This document shows positions 26,495-35,647 of a stretch of DNA of 64,000 nt, one piece after another. The stretch covers positions 21,017-85,016 of the forward strand of contig NZ_AONQ01000013.1 of NCBI RefSeq assembly GCF_000342045.1. Reading direction: 5' to 3'. The position numbers were made by a program, and so were the translations under genes. This stretch comes from Paramagnetospirillum caucaseum (GTDB lineage Bacteria > Pseudomonadota > Alphaproteobacteria > Rhodospirillales > Magnetospirillaceae). Below the pieces are notes generated by a model. That model made no database searches, was not told the origin of the DNA, and worked only from the letters and a program-made list of their open reading frames with translations. The first letter of the stretch is position 1, and each line of letters starts with the position of its first letter.

Positions 26495-27184
26495 TCAGGC
26501 TTCGGCGGTGATGACGACCTCCAGCTCTCCGACGCCGTCGATGGTCCCGCGCAGCCGGTCGCCGGCCACCACCGGGCCGACCCCTTCCGGCGTGCCGGTG
26601 AAGATCAGGTCGCCCGGCCCCAGATGGTAGTATTGCGACAGGTGGGCGATCACCTCGGGCACCGACCAGATCATCTCGTCGATGTCGCCGCTCTGGCGGA
26701 CCTCGCCGTTGACCTCCAGGGCGATGCGGCCCTTGAGCTTGGGGCCGTCGGCGCGGACCAGGGCGGAGATGGGGGCGGAGAATTCGAACGCCTTGCCCAG
26801 GCACCACGGGCGGCCCTTGTCGCGGGCGGCGAATTGCAGGTCGCGCCGCGTCATGTCCAGGCCGATCGCGTGGCCGAACACCGCCGACCGGGCCTCGTCG
26901 GGCGTGCATTTGTAGACCGGGCGCGACAGCGCCACCACCAGCTCGACCTCGTGATGCAGGTTGGCGGTGCCGGGCGGGTAGGGCAGGTCGCCGCCGCCCG
27001 GAACCAGGGCGTCGGCCGGCTTGGTGAAGTAGAAGGGCGGCTCGCGGTTGGGGTCGCTGCCCATCTCGCGGGCGTGGCCGGCATAGTTGCGGCCGACGCA
27101 AAAAACACGGCGGACGGGGTAAAGCGCCGCTTCCCCCTTGACGGCGACGGCTGGAAGAGCAAGCTCGAAAAGATGGGCGGTCAC
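26495..27184 (-). CDS. Fumarylacetoacetate hydrolase-family protein
   Basis: 229 residues from a GTG at 27184, chosen because GAGGAGA lies 8 bases upstream and because longer versions (ATG at 27292) lack a ribosome site. FAH-fold motifs: VFCVGRNYAGHAREMG, PFYFTKPADALVPGG, LHHEVELVVAL (metal-binding Glu pair), GLDMTRRDLQ, GPGDLIFTGTPEGVGPV. Members cleave C-C bonds of beta-diketo acids or isomerise aromatic ring-cleavage products. The divergent benzoate-type operon makes an aromatic catabolic role plausible, not proven. Confidence 0.9.
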   Translation of the reverse strand: MTAHLFELALPAVAVKGEAALYPVRRVFCVGRNYAGHAREMGSDPNREPPFYFTKPADALVPGGGDLPYPPGTANLHHEVELVVALSRPVYKCTPDEARSAVFGHAIGLDMTRRDLQFAARDKGRPWCLGKAFEFSAPISALVRADGPKLKGRIALEVNGEVRQSGDIDEMIWSVPEVIAHLSQYYHLGPGDLIFTGTPEGVGPVVAGDRLRGTIDGVGELEVVITAEA

Positions 27185-27271
27185 GGCGGAGTCTCCTCGG
27201 TCTGGCCAAACGTCGGGCGAATGGTGAACCGCTCGCCGGCCAAGATCAACTCCACTTCCGGGGGCGAGATT

Positions 27272-27299
27272 GCATTCGGATGAATTGCGCATTAGGATG
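27272..27299. promoter_or_regulatory. Imperfect direct repeat in the FAH/ABC-transporter promoter region
   Basis: GCATTCGGATG (27272-27282) and GCATTAGGATG (27289-27299) match at 10 of 11 bases with a 17-base period, in the 265-bp region between the divergent FAH gene and the transporter operon. It may bind a regulator. No regulator gene is nearby. Confidence 0.35.
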
Positions 27300-27449
27300 C
27301 CGATTTAAGTGGATCCGTATCCGATGCGATGTCGCCCGTTCCGGTGGAGCGGAAGTGGGCGGGGGTAGGGTTTTTCGGCCGGGGACTGCCGCAAGCCTTC
27401 AATCAAGACAACGGAACGGGCCATGGGCCTGAATGCCTGGGAGGACGTC

Positions 27450-28646
27450 ATGGAAGATTTCAAGAATATTTCCCGCCGGACGGTGTTGCGGGCCGGTGCG
27501 GTGGTGGCCGCCGGCGTGGGCGGCTTGGTGCCGACCCGTTTCGCCATCGGCAACACCGCCAAGGTCAAGATCGGCTTCCTGCTGCCCTATTCCGGCACCT
27601 ACGCGGCGCTGGGCGAGGCCATCACCAACGGCTTCAAGCTGGCGCTGGAGGAACGGGGCGGCAAGCTGGGCGGCCGCGAGGTGCAGTTCATCGCCGTGGA
27701 TGACGAATCCAACCCCGCCAAGGGGCCGGAGAACACCAACAAGCTGGTGACCGGCGAGAATGTCGATTTCGTGGTCGGCCCGGTCCATTCCGGCGTGGCC
27801 ATGGGCATGGTCAAGGTGGTGCGCGAGACCGGCACCATCGCCATCATCGCCAATGCCGGGGCGGGCGCCGCCACCGGTCCGCTGTGCGCCCCCAACATCT
27901 TCCGCACCTCGTTCACCAACTGGCAGACCGCCTATCCCATGGCCAAGGTGGCCATGGAACGCGGTATGAAGAATGTCGTCACCATGTCGTGGAAGTACGC
28001 GGCGGGCGAGGAGGCGGTGGCCGGCTTCGAGCAGGGCTTCACCAAGGCCGGCGGCAAGATCGCCAAGCAGATCCTGGTGCCCTTCCCGCAGGAGGAGTTC
28101 CAGGCCAATCTGACCGAGATCGCCGCGCTGAAGCCCGACGGCGTGTTCGTCTTCTTCGCCGGTTCGGGCGCGCTGAAGTTCGTCAAGGACTACGCGGCGG
28201 CCGGGCTGAAGTCCATTCCGCTGATGGGACCGGGCTTCCTGACCGACGGCGTGCTGAAGGAGCAGGGCGCGGCGGCCGAGGGCGTGCTGACCACGCTGCA
28301 TTACGCCGACGCCCTGGATACGCCCGAGAACAAGTCGTTCCGGGCCGCCTATCGTAAGGCGTTCTCCAAGGACGCCGACGTCTACGCCGTTCAGGGCTAT
28401 GATTCCGCCCAGCTGCTGTTCCAGGGCATGGCGGAGGTCAAGGGCGACACGGCGGCCAAGGCCAACCTGATCGCCGCCATGGAAAAGGCGGTGATCAAGA
28501 GCCCGCGCGGCACCTTCACCCTGTCCAAGGCCCACAATCCGGTGCAGGACATCTACCTGCGTCAGGTCAAGGGCGGCCAGGAAGTGGTGGTCGGCGTGGC
28601 GGACAAGGCGCTGGCCGATCCCGCCACCGGCTGCAAGATGGGCTGA
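27450..28646 (+). CDS. ABC transporter substrate-binding protein (LIV type)
   Basis: 398 residues from ATG 27450 (GGGAGGACG before it); an upstream ATG at 27423 would disrupt the signal. A twin-arginine signal, SRRTVLRAGAVVAAGVGG (residues 7-24), directs periplasmic export by Tat. The mature protein is a Peripla_BP_6 fold: KVKIGFLLPYSGTYAALGEA, DFVVGPVHSGVAMGM, YAVQGYDSAQLLFQGM. It is the first gene of a five-gene LIV transporter followed by benzoate-CoA ligase, so the ligand is likely an aromatic acid rather than leucine. Confidence 0.92.
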   Translation: MEDFKNISRRTVLRAGAVVAAGVGGLVPTRFAIGNTAKVKIGFLLPYSGTYAALGEAITNGFKLALEERGGKLGGREVQFIAVDDESNPAKGPENTNKLVTGENVDFVVGPVHSGVAMGMVKVVRETGTIAIIANAGAGAATGPLCAPNIFRTSFTNWQTAYPMAKVAMERGMKNVVTMSWKYAAGEEAVAGFEQGFTKAGGKIAKQILVPFPQEEFQANLTEIAALKPDGVFVFFAGSGALKFVKDYAAAGLKSIPLMGPGFLTDGVLKEQGAAAEGVLTTLHYADALDTPENKSFRAAYRKAFSKDADVYAVQGYDSAQLLFQGMAEVKGDTAAKANLIAAMEKAVIKSPRGTFTLSKAHNPVQDIYLRQVKGGQEVVVGVADKALADPATGCKMG

Positions 28647-28773
28647 TCCGTCGGGGCGCGCCGCCGGCTTTCCATGGAGGTGGAGGCTCGGGCCGCCAAG
28701 TGCGGCCTGAGGCTTCGTGGAAAGCGGGCGGCGCGGCACCCCCGGTCTTTGACGTGCGCGGTCTGGAGCCACG

Positions 28774-29634
28774 ATGGATTTCTGGTTTTTTCTGATTCAG
28801 GTGCTGAACGGCGTCCAGTACGGGCTGCTGCTGTTCCTGGTCGCCTCCGGGCTGACCCTGATCTTCGGCATCATGGGCATCATCAATCTGGCCCATGGCG
28901 CCTTCTACATGCTGGGCGCCTATCTGGCCTACTGGCTGGCCCGGACTACCGGCAGCCTGGTTGCGGCGGTGCTGCTGTCGCTGCCCATCTCCGCCGCCAT
29001 CGGCTATGTGATCGAGGCGTTGCTGGTCCGCACCCTGTATCGCCGGGACCATCTGGATCAGGTGCTGCTGACCTACGGCCTGATCCTCATCTTCAACGAG
29101 GCGACCCGCATGGCCTGGGGTGCCGACGTGCACGGCGTACCGGTGCCCGAGGCGCTGAACTGGTCCATCAAGCTGACCGACACCCTGTCCTATCCCGTCT
29201 ACCGCCTGATGCTGTCGGGTGTCTGCGCCGTGCTGGCCATCGGCATGTATCTGGTGATCGCCCGGACGCGCTTCGGCATGTGGGTGCGGGCCGGGGCGTC
29301 CAACCGCGACATGGTGGCGGCTCTCGGCATCGACGTGAAGCTGCTGTTCGGGCTGGTGTTCGCCATCGGCGCCGCCCTGGCCGGGCTGGCCGGGGCCATC
29401 TCGACGCCCATCACCTCGGTGGCGCCGGGCATGGGCGATTCCGTGCTGATCCTCTGTTTCGTGGTGGTGGTGATCGGCGGGGTGGGCTCGATCAAGGGCG
29501 CCTTCCTCGGCGCCATGCTGATCGGCCTGGCCGACACCTTCGGCAAGGTGTTCGTTCCCGATTTCGCCAGCTTCACCGTTTATGGCGTCATGGCGGCGGT
29601 GCTGCTGTGGAAGCCGCGGGGGTTGTTCTCATGA
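28774..29634 (+). CDS. LIV-type ABC transporter permease (LivH family)
   Basis: 286 residues, eight or so membrane segments. LivH signatures: LNGVQYGLLLFLVASGLTLI, GIMGIINLAHGAFYMLGAYL, and GVGSIKGAFLGAMLIGLADT near the end. It forms the membrane channel with the LivM-type protein encoded next, whose start overlaps this stop (ATGA). The 127 bases after the binding-protein gene hold no recognisable feature beyond a G+C-rich spacer, and may limit downstream expression. Confidence 0.93.
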   Translation: MDFWFFLIQVLNGVQYGLLLFLVASGLTLIFGIMGIINLAHGAFYMLGAYLAYWLARTTGSLVAAVLLSLPISAAIGYVIEALLVRTLYRRDHLDQVLLTYGLILIFNEATRMAWGADVHGVPVPEALNWSIKLTDTLSYPVYRLMLSGVCAVLAIGMYLVIARTRFGMWVRAGASNRDMVAALGIDVKLLFGLVFAIGAALAGLAGAISTPITSVAPGMGDSVLILCFVVVVIGGVGSIKGAFLGAMLIGLADTFGKVFVPDFASFTVYGVMAAVLLWKPRGLFS

Positions 29635-30623
29635 CCGGCGGCCTGCCCAAGCGGCTTACCCTGATCCTTCTCGTCCTGCTGGCGGCCCTGGCGCTGTTCC
29701 CGGTCTGGGGGCCGCTGGCCTTCGCGGCCAAGTACGCCTTCCTGCTGCAGAAGCTGACCGGCATCATGATCCTGGCCATCCTGGCCATGAGCCTCGACCT
29801 GCTGGTGGGCATCGCCGGGCTGGTCAGCCTGGGTCATGCCGCCTTCTTCGGCCTGGGCGGCTACATGCTGGCCATACTGAGCCCGCAATACGAGGCGGCC
29901 AACCTGTGGGTGGTGCTGCCCGCCACCATGGCGGCGGTGGCGGCGGTCTCGGCGGTGGTGGGCTTCCTGGCCATCCGCACCGCCGGCATCTACTTCATCA
30001 TGGTGACCCTGGCCTTCGGCCAGATGGGCTATTACTTCTTCAACGATTCCAAGCTGGCCGGCGGGTCGGACGGGGCCTACATCTACGTCAAGCCGGTGGT
30101 CGAAGCCTTCGGGACCACCCTGGTCAACCTGGACAGCAAGCAGAGCTTCTTCTTCGTGGTGCTGGGCGCCCTGGTGGCGGTCTACCTGCTGCTGCGGGTG
30201 GTGCTGGCCTCGCCGTTCGGCCGGGTGCTGGCGGCCATCGGCGTCAACGAGGGGCGGGTGCGCGGCCTGGGCTTCGACCCCATGGCCTACAAGCTGGTGG
30301 CCTTCACCATTGCCGGCGCCCTGGCCGGGCTGGCCGGCTTCCTGGCCGCCAGCCAGTACGGCTTCGTCAGCCCCGCCATGTTGGGCTGGCACCAGTCGGG
30401 CCATGTGCTGGTGATGGTCATCCTGGGCGGCATGGGTACCCTGTTCGGTCCCATCCTGGGGGCCTTCATCCTGGAGCTGGCCCATTTCGGCCTGGAAGCG
30501 GTGACCGAGCACTGGCTGCTGCCCATGGGCGTGCTGGTGATCGCCATCGTCCTCGCCCTGCCCAAGGGGGTTGCCGGGCTGCTGTTGCAGTGGTGCGGCA
30601 AGAAAGGGGAGGGCGGGCAATGA
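29631..30623 (+). CDS. LIV-type ABC transporter permease (LivM family)
   Basis: 330 residues. LivM signatures: ILAMSLDLLVGIAGLVSLGH, FFGLGGYMLAILSPQYE, RTAGIYFIMVTLAFGQM and AAIGVNEGRVRGLGFDPMAY. It pairs with the LivH-type permease. The start at 29631 and the end at 30623 both overlap neighbours by 4 bases. Confidence 0.93.
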   Translation: MTGGLPKRLTLILLVLLAALALFPVWGPLAFAAKYAFLLQKLTGIMILAILAMSLDLLVGIAGLVSLGHAAFFGLGGYMLAILSPQYEAANLWVVLPATMAAVAAVSAVVGFLAIRTAGIYFIMVTLAFGQMGYYFFNDSKLAGGSDGAYIYVKPVVEAFGTTLVNLDSKQSFFFVVLGALVAVYLLLRVVLASPFGRVLAAIGVNEGRVRGLGFDPMAYKLVAFTIAGALAGLAGFLAASQYGFVSPAMLGWHQSGHVLVMVILGGMGTLFGPILGAFILELAHFGLEAVTEHWLLPMGVLVIAIVLALPKGVAGLLLQWCGKKGEGGQ

Positions 30624-31384
30624 GCGTCTCCCCCTTCCTGTTCGAGACCAAGGAGCTGACCAAGGCGTTCGGCGGCCTGATCGCCGTCAACCAGGTGTCC
30701 ATCGGCTTCAAGGAGCGCGAGGCCCACGCCATCATCGGCCCCAACGGGGCGGGCAAGAGCACCTTCGTCAACCTGCTGACCGGCCATCTGCCGGCCTCGG
30801 GCGGCCATGTGATGTTCCGGGGCGCGGACATCACCCGGCTGCCGGCGCACAAGGTGGCGCGGCTGGGCATCGGCCGGTCGTACCAGAAGACCAACGTCTT
30901 CCCCACCTTCACCTGCTTCGAGAACTGCCGGCTGGCGGCGCAGTCGCGGCTGTCCACCTCCATGCGCTTCCTGCGGCCCGCAGCCGCCTACCGCGACATC
31001 TCGGCCATGGCGTCCGAGGCACTGGAGCGGGCCGGTCTGGCGGCCAAGGCCGGCCGGGTCGCCGGCACCATGTCCTATGGCGAGCAGCGCCAACTGGAGA
31101 TCGCCATGGTGCTGGCCACCGCGCCGCAGGTCCTGGTCCTCGACGAGCCCCTGGCCGGCATGGGCAAGGAGGAATCCGAGGGCATGGTCCGGCTGCTGCA
31201 GGATCTGGCCCGCGCCTACACGCTGATTCTCATCGAGCACGACATGGATGCGGTGTTCGCCATCGCCAGGGTGTTGTCGGTGATGGTCAACGGCACCTTG
31301 CTGGAAAGCGGGCCGCTGGAGCAGATCCGCGCCAGCAAGGCGGTGCAGGACGCCTATCTCGGCGACGGGGCGGAGGCCTACTGA
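30620..31384 (+). CDS. LIV-type ABC transporter ATPase (LivG family)
   Basis: 254 residues. Walker A IIGPNGAGKSTFVNLLTG, Q-loop YQKTNVFPTFTCFEN, signature MSYGEQRQLEIAMVLATAPQ (a variant of LSGGQ typical for LivG), Walker B VLVLDEPLAGM, and H-loop LIEHDMDAVF. It powers transport with the LivF-type subunit encoded next. Confidence 0.94.
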   Translation: MSVSPFLFETKELTKAFGGLIAVNQVSIGFKEREAHAIIGPNGAGKSTFVNLLTGHLPASGGHVMFRGADITRLPAHKVARLGIGRSYQKTNVFPTFTCFENCRLAAQSRLSTSMRFLRPAAAYRDISAMASEALERAGLAAKAGRVAGTMSYGEQRQLEIAMVLATAPQVLVLDEPLAGMGKEESEGMVRLLQDLARAYTLILIEHDMDAVFAIARVLSVMVNGTLLESGPLEQIRASKAVQDAYLGDGAEAY

Positions 31385-32094
31385 TGGAACTGTTCCTCGA
31401 AGCCTCCGGCCTGCAGACCTTCTACGGTGCCGCCCAGGTGTTGCACGGCGTCGATTTCCGCGTGGGCGTGGGCGAGACGGTGGCGCTGATGGGGCGCAAC
31501 GGCATGGGCAAGTCCACCCTGCTGAAAAGCCTGCTGGGCGTCGTGGCGCCGCGCCAGGGCAAGGTGAGCGTGCAGGGCCGGGAGGTCACCGGCATGGAGA
31601 CCTCCGCGATCATCCGCCGCGGCATCGCCTATGTCCCCGAGGGACGCGGCATGTTCCATAACCTCTCGGTGCGCGAGCACCTGCTGATGGCAGCGCGCAA
31701 GGGTGCCGGCGGGCGGGCCGACTGGACCTATGAGCGGGTGCTGGAGACCTTTCCCCGTCTGGCCGAGCGCCTGGACAACATGGGCACCCACCTGTCGGGC
31801 GGCGAACAGCAGATGCTGTCCATCGGCCGCGCCCTGATGACCAATCCCGACCTGCTGATCCTGGACGAGGCCACCGAGGGACTGGCGCCGCTGATCCGCC
31901 GCGAGATCTGGCGGGTGGTGCGCCACGTCAAGGAGACCGGCATCGCCACCATCGTGGTCGACAAGAATGTGGGGGTCCTGCTGGACCTCGCCGACCGTCA
32001 CGTCATCCTCGTCAAGGGCGAGGTGGTGTTCGACGGCGGCCCACACCAACTGAAAAGCGATTCGAGCATACTCGAACGATTTATCGGGCTGTGA
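31384..32094 (+). CDS. LIV-type ABC transporter ATPase (LivF family)
   Basis: 236 residues. Walker A LMGRNGMGKSTLLKSLLG, IAYVPEGRGMFHNLSVREHL (the LivF PEGR motif), signature HLSGGEQQMLSIGRALMTNP, Walker B LLILDEATEGLAP. It overlaps livG by one base. The switch-region histidine is replaced: VVDKNVGVLLDLADRH has Lys-Asn where the canonical H-loop His is expected (IVVDKN); this is common in LivF and not by itself inactivating. Confidence 0.94.
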   Translation: MELFLEASGLQTFYGAAQVLHGVDFRVGVGETVALMGRNGMGKSTLLKSLLGVVAPRQGKVSVQGREVTGMETSAIIRRGIAYVPEGRGMFHNLSVREHLLMAARKGAGGRADWTYERVLETFPRLAERLDNMGTHLSGGEQQMLSIGRALMTNPDLLILDEATEGLAPLIRREIWRVVRHVKETGIATIVVDKNVGVLLDLADRHVILVKGEVVFDGGPHQLKSDSSILERFIGL

Positions 32095-32141
32095 CCGGCA
32101 AAGCAGTCGCCAACCCGCCTAAGGAGGAAGGAGAACACCTC

Positions 32142-33728
32142 ATGACGTCCCCCATCGCCTCGTCCGAGCATGCGCTCGACATCCCGCGCGACTACAACGC
32201 CGCCACCTGGTTCATCGACCGTCACGTCAAGGATGGCCGCTCCGACAAGGTGGCCTTCATCGATGCCGACGGCAGCCACACCTATGGCCAACTGGCGGAA
32301 AGGGTCAACCGGGCGGGCAATGCGCTGAAGGGGCTGGGGCTCCACATGGAGAACCGCGTCGCCATGATCATGCTCGACACCGTCGATTTCCCGGCGGTGT
32401 TCTGGGGCGCCATCAAGGCCGGCATCGTTCCCATTCCTCTCAACACCCTGCTGACCACCGGCGATTACGGCTACATGCTGTCCGACTCGCGCGCCCGTGT
32501 GCTGGTGATCAGCGAGGAGCTGTTCGACAAGGTCGAGCCCATCCTTCCCGACCTGCCCATGCTGGAGCACGTGGTGGTTTCGGGCAAGAACGCCCACGGC
32601 CATACGTTGCTGTCCGATCTGCTGGCCGGCGCCGAGCCCAAGCTGAAGACCGCCGAGACCACCCGCGACGATGTGGCCTTCTGGCTCTATTCCTCGGGCT
32701 CCACCGGCGCGCCCAAGGGCGCCGTCCACCTGCAGCGCGACCTGCCGGCCACCGCCGTGCATTACGGCCAGCAGGTGCTGGGCATCACCGAGGCCGACGT
32801 CACCTATTCGGCGGCCAAGCTGTTCTTCGCCTATGGCCTGGGCAACGGCATGACCTTCTCGCTGCATGTGGGCGCCACCTCGGTGCTGCTCAAGGACCGG
32901 CCCACGCCGGACGCGGTGATGAAGATCCTCAAGGACCACCAGCCGACCATCTTCTACGGGGTGCCCACCCTGTACGGCTCGATCCTCGCCGATCCCCAGT
33001 ACACCCGGGCCAGCGGCTCGACCCGCCTGCGCGCCTGCGTCTCGGCCGGCGAGGCGCTGCCCGAGGATGTGGGCCGCCGCTGGGAGGAGCGCTTCGGCGC
33101 CGCCATCCTCGACGGCCTGGGCTCCACCGAGATGCTGCACATCTTCCTCTCCAACCGTCACGGCGAGGTCCGCTACGGCACCTCGGGCAAGCCGGTGCCG
33201 GGCTACGACCTCAAGATCGTCGGCGACGACGGCCACGAGGTGCCCCAGGGCGAGATGGGCGAGCTGATCGTGCGCGGTCCCTCCTCGGCCACCGCCTACT
33301 GGAATCAGCGCGAGAAGTCGCTGAAGACCTTCCGCGGCGAGTGGACCCATACCGGCGACAAGTACTATGTGGACGAGGACGGCTATTACCGCTACGCCGG
33401 CCGCGGCGACGACATGCTGAAGGTCGGCGGCATCTGGGTGTCGCCCTTCGAGGTGGAAGCCGCCCTGATCTCCCACGACAAGGTGCTGGAAGCCGCCGTG
33501 GTCGGCGAGGCCGACCCGGAGGGACTGGTCAAGCCCAAGGCCTTCGTCGTCCTGGCCCCCGGCGAGAGCGGCTCGGAGGTCCTCAAGGAGGAGCTTCAGG
33601 CCTACGTCAAGTCCAAGCTGGCTCCCTACAAGTATCCCCGCTGGATCGAATTCGTCGAGGCGCTGCCCAAGACCGCCACCGGCAAGATCCAGCGCTTCAA
33701 GCTGCGCGGTACCCTCGCGCAGATGTAG
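32142..33728 (+). CDS. badA: Benzoate-CoA ligase family protein
   Basis: 528 residues of the adenylate-forming family. Motifs: FWLYSSGSTGAPKGAVHLQR (phosphate loop, about residue 183), FYGVPTLYGSILA, LGSTEMLHIFLSNRHGEVRY (the aromatic-acid pocket of benzoate-CoA ligases), GDKYYVDEDGYYRYAGRGDD, and the catalytic Lys in PKTATGKIQRFKL. It makes benzoyl-CoA (or a hydroxy- or other ring-substituted analogue) with ATP. AAGGAGG stands before the ATG at 32142. The gene follows the transporter after 47 bases, so uptake and activation of one aromatic acid appear to be joined in a single operon. Confidence 0.9.
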   Translation: MTSPIASSEHALDIPRDYNAATWFIDRHVKDGRSDKVAFIDADGSHTYGQLAERVNRAGNALKGLGLHMENRVAMIMLDTVDFPAVFWGAIKAGIVPIPLNTLLTTGDYGYMLSDSRARVLVISEELFDKVEPILPDLPMLEHVVVSGKNAHGHTLLSDLLAGAEPKLKTAETTRDDVAFWLYSSGSTGAPKGAVHLQRDLPATAVHYGQQVLGITEADVTYSAAKLFFAYGLGNGMTFSLHVGATSVLLKDRPTPDAVMKILKDHQPTIFYGVPTLYGSILADPQYTRASGSTRLRACVSAGEALPEDVGRRWEERFGAAILDGLGSTEMLHIFLSNRHGEVRYGTSGKPVPGYDLKIVGDDGHEVPQGEMGELIVRGPSSATAYWNQREKSLKTFRGEWTHTGDKYYVDEDGYYRYAGRGDDMLKVGGIWVSPFEVEAALISHDKVLEAAVVGEADPEGLVKPKAFVVLAPGESGSEVLKEELQAYVKSKLAPYKYPRWIEFVEALPKTATGKIQRFKLRGTLAQM

Positions 33729-33739
33729 CGCCGGCCTGA

Positions 33740-33769
33740 TCGAGGGAGTGTCGCGCGACACTCCCTCGA
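33740..33769. terminator. Perfect palindrome after the benzoate-CoA ligase gene
   Basis: TCGAGGGAGTGTCG, CG, and its exact complement form a strong hairpin just after the ligase stop. It lacks a T tract, so it could be an RNA-stability structure rather than a terminator. Confidence 0.55.
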
Positions 33770-33826
33770 CAATCCCCGCATCCCGGCCCACACTAATCGC
33801 TCCGCAATCAAGGTCGGGGGCAATCC

Positions 33827-34585
33827 ATGCGTAAGCTGCTTATCGGGGCGGGTGTTCTGGTGACCCTCATCGTCGGGGCGGCGGTGTTCCTGCTGTCGTC
33901 GCTGGACACCATCGTCAAGAAGGTGATCGAGGACGTGGGCTCCCAGGTCACCGGCGTGAAGGTGTCGGTGGGCGACGTGAAGATCTCGCTCTCCGAGGGC
34001 AAGGGCTCCATCTCCGGCCTGACCGTGGCCAATCCGCCCGGCTTCTCCTCCGATCCGGCCATCCGCCTGGGCGAGATCGCCCTGGCGCTCGACACCGGTT
34101 CGCTGGGCAAGAATCCGGTGGTGGTCAAGGAGGTCACCGTGGCGTCGCCCTTCGTGGCCTACGAGATGGCCGCGGGCGGCAGCAACATCGACGCCATCCA
34201 GAAGAACGTGAAGGCCTTCACCGCCAAGCAGGGTGCCGGCGGCAAGGCCGAGCCGGCCAAGAAGCCCGCCAAGGACGACGAGGAGAAGAAGCTGGTCATC
34301 GAGCGCCTGGCCATCACCGGCGGCCAGGTCAAGCTGGCGGCCGGCGGCATTCCCGGCGCCCAGGGCACCGCCAAGCTGGCCGATATCGTGCTGACCAATA
34401 TCGGCAAGGACAGCGGCGGCGCCTCGTCGGCCCAGGTGGCGCAGAAGGTGATGGATTCCCTGGTCAGCGGCGCCCTCAAATCGGCCACCAGCTTCGGCAA
34501 CCTGCTGGGGGGCGTCGGCGACAAGGCCAAGGCCCTGGTCCCCGGTGACGCCGGCAACGCGGTCAAGGGGCTGCTGGGCAAGTAG
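33827..34585 (+). CDS. AsmA-like membrane-anchored protein of unknown function
   Basis: 252 residues. One N-terminal membrane anchor (LLIGAGVLVTLIVGAAVFLL), then a beta-rich domain whose opening (GSQVTGVKVSVGDVKISLSEGKGSISGLTVANPPGF) resembles the start of AsmA/DUF748-type periplasmic proteins. A Lys/Ala/Glu-rich linker lies at about 130-160, and an amphipathic Gly/Ala tail ends the protein. Probably periplasmic-facing and envelope-related. It has its own strong terminator, so it appears monocistronic. Confidence 0.75.
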   Translation: MRKLLIGAGVLVTLIVGAAVFLLSSLDTIVKKVIEDVGSQVTGVKVSVGDVKISLSEGKGSISGLTVANPPGFSSDPAIRLGEIALALDTGSLGKNPVVVKEVTVASPFVAYEMAAGGSNIDAIQKNVKAFTAKQGAGGKAEPAKKPAKDDEEKKLVIERLAITGGQVKLAAGGIPGAQGTAKLADIVLTNIGKDSGGASSAQVAQKVMDSLVSGALKSATSFGNLLGGVGDKAKALVPGDAGNAVKGLLGK

Positions 34586-34600
34586 GCCTTATCATGGCGA

Positions 34601-34635
34601 AGCCCCCCGGATCGTATGATCCGGGGGGCTTTTCC
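34601..34635. terminator. Strong rho-independent terminator
   Basis: AGCCCCCCGGATC, loop GTAT, and its perfect complement ending GGGGGGCT, then TTTTCC. It ends transcription of the AsmA-like gene and may also stop the minus-strand lexA unit. Confidence 0.92.
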
Positions 34636-34705
34636 TTTGAAAAACGAGAGGTTCGGAAGGCTGGGCCTCCGGGCGGGTTTGGGCGGCAGCCCAACCTTGC
34701 CGGAC

Positions 34706-34912
34706 TTATCCCAGCACCACCTGATCGGCGCCGCGCAGCCGGGCCAGGGGGCTGGCCAGGCGGGACCATTCCTCGAAGCGGCGCCGCGCGTCGGCCTCGG
34801 CCTTGGAGCGCGACAGGCGGCCCACATAGGTGACGCTCATCTCGGCGCAGCCATCCTCGGCCAGGCGGCCGTCGGCGGTGAAGCCGAAGCGCAGGGGGCG
34901 GAAGGAACCCAT
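34706..34912 (-). CDS. Small protein downstream of lexA
   Basis: 68 residues, one base after the lexA stop, so the ribosome could re-initiate directly. The sequence is basic and Arg-rich (GRLSRSKAEADARRRFEEWS) with no known motif. Position in the lexA transcript, codon use, and an ATG directly after the stop suggest a real gene. If so, it would be under SOS control with lexA. Confidence 0.55.
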   Translation of the reverse strand: MGSFRPLRFGFTADGRLAEDGCAEMSVTYVGRLSRSKAEADARRRFEEWSRLASPLARLRGADQVVLG

Positions 34913-34913
34913 C

Positions 34914-35621
34914 TCAGTAGCTCCTCAGCAGGCCGACCAGACGGCCCTGCACCTTGACCCGGTCGGGGGGCAGGATGCGGGTTTCGTAGGCCTTGTTGGC
35001 GGGTTCCAGCGCCACGGAATTGCCCTTGCGGCGCAGGCGCTTCAGCGTCACCTCGGTGTCGTCCACCAGGGCGACCACGATGGTGCCGGTCTCGGCGCTG
35101 TCGCAGGAGCGGATCACCACGGTGTCGCCGTCGTTGATGCCGGCCTCGATCATGGAATCGCCATCGACGGTCAGCGCATAATGGTTGCCGCTGCCCAGCA
35201 TGGAGGCGGGAATATCGACGCTGTTGGAATGATCGCGCAGCGCCTCGATGGGGGTGCCGGCGGCGATCTTGCCGTAGAGCGGCAGGGAGACGGAATCCGA
35301 CGGGCCGGCCACCGGCGCCCCGGCCAGCTGCTGGGCGGCGAAGCCCCCCTTGATGACGTTGGGGGCGAAGGCCTTGGCCGGTGGCGGCAGGGCCTGGTCG
35401 GTGCGGTTCTCCGGCAGGCGGACCACTTCCAGGGCGCGGGCGCGGTGGGCGAGGCGGCGGATGAAGCCCCGCTCCTCCAGCCCGGTGATCAGGCGGTGGA
35501 TGCCCGACTTGGACTTGAGGTCCAGCGCGTCCTTCATCTCGTCGAACGAGGGGGAGATGCCGGTGGCGCGAAGCCGCTCGTCGATGAACATCAACAGTTC
35601 GTATTGCTTGCGCGTCAGCAT
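34914..35621 (-). CDS. lexA: SOS repressor LexA
   Basis: 235 residues. The N-terminal winged helix is [20 protein letters not shown] through [20 protein letters not shown]. The C-terminal protease domain has the Ala121-Gly122 cleavage bond (IAAGTP), Ser156 (GDSMIEAG) and Lys194 (VTLKRL). RecA filaments trigger self-cleavage and derepress DNA repair genes. Alphaproteobacterial LexA recognises GTTC-N7-GTTC, and that box lies 60 bases upstream, so it is autoregulated. Confidence 0.97.
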   Translation of the reverse strand: MLTRKQYELLMFIDERLRATGISPSFDEMKDALDLKSKSGIHRLITGLEERGFIRRLAHRARALEVVRLPENRTDQALPPPAKAFAPNVIKGGFAAQQLAGAPVAGPSDSVSLPLYGKIAAGTPIEALRDHSNSVDIPASMLGSGNHYALTVDGDSMIEAGINDGDTVVIRSCDSAETGTIVVALVDDTEVTLKRLRRKGNSVALEPANKAYETRILPPDRVKVQGRLVGLLRSY

Positions 35622-35647
35622 CGCTCAACCTCCCCCGATATGAGTCT

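Noticed and set aside
27423..27449. Upstream ATG for the transporter binding protein
   Set aside because: It would add nine residues before the Tat signal and lacks a ribosome site, whereas GGGAGG precedes 27450.
29582..30620. Long frames within the livM and livG genes in other phases
   Set aside because: They are shadows of the permease and ATPase genes, with skewed composition.
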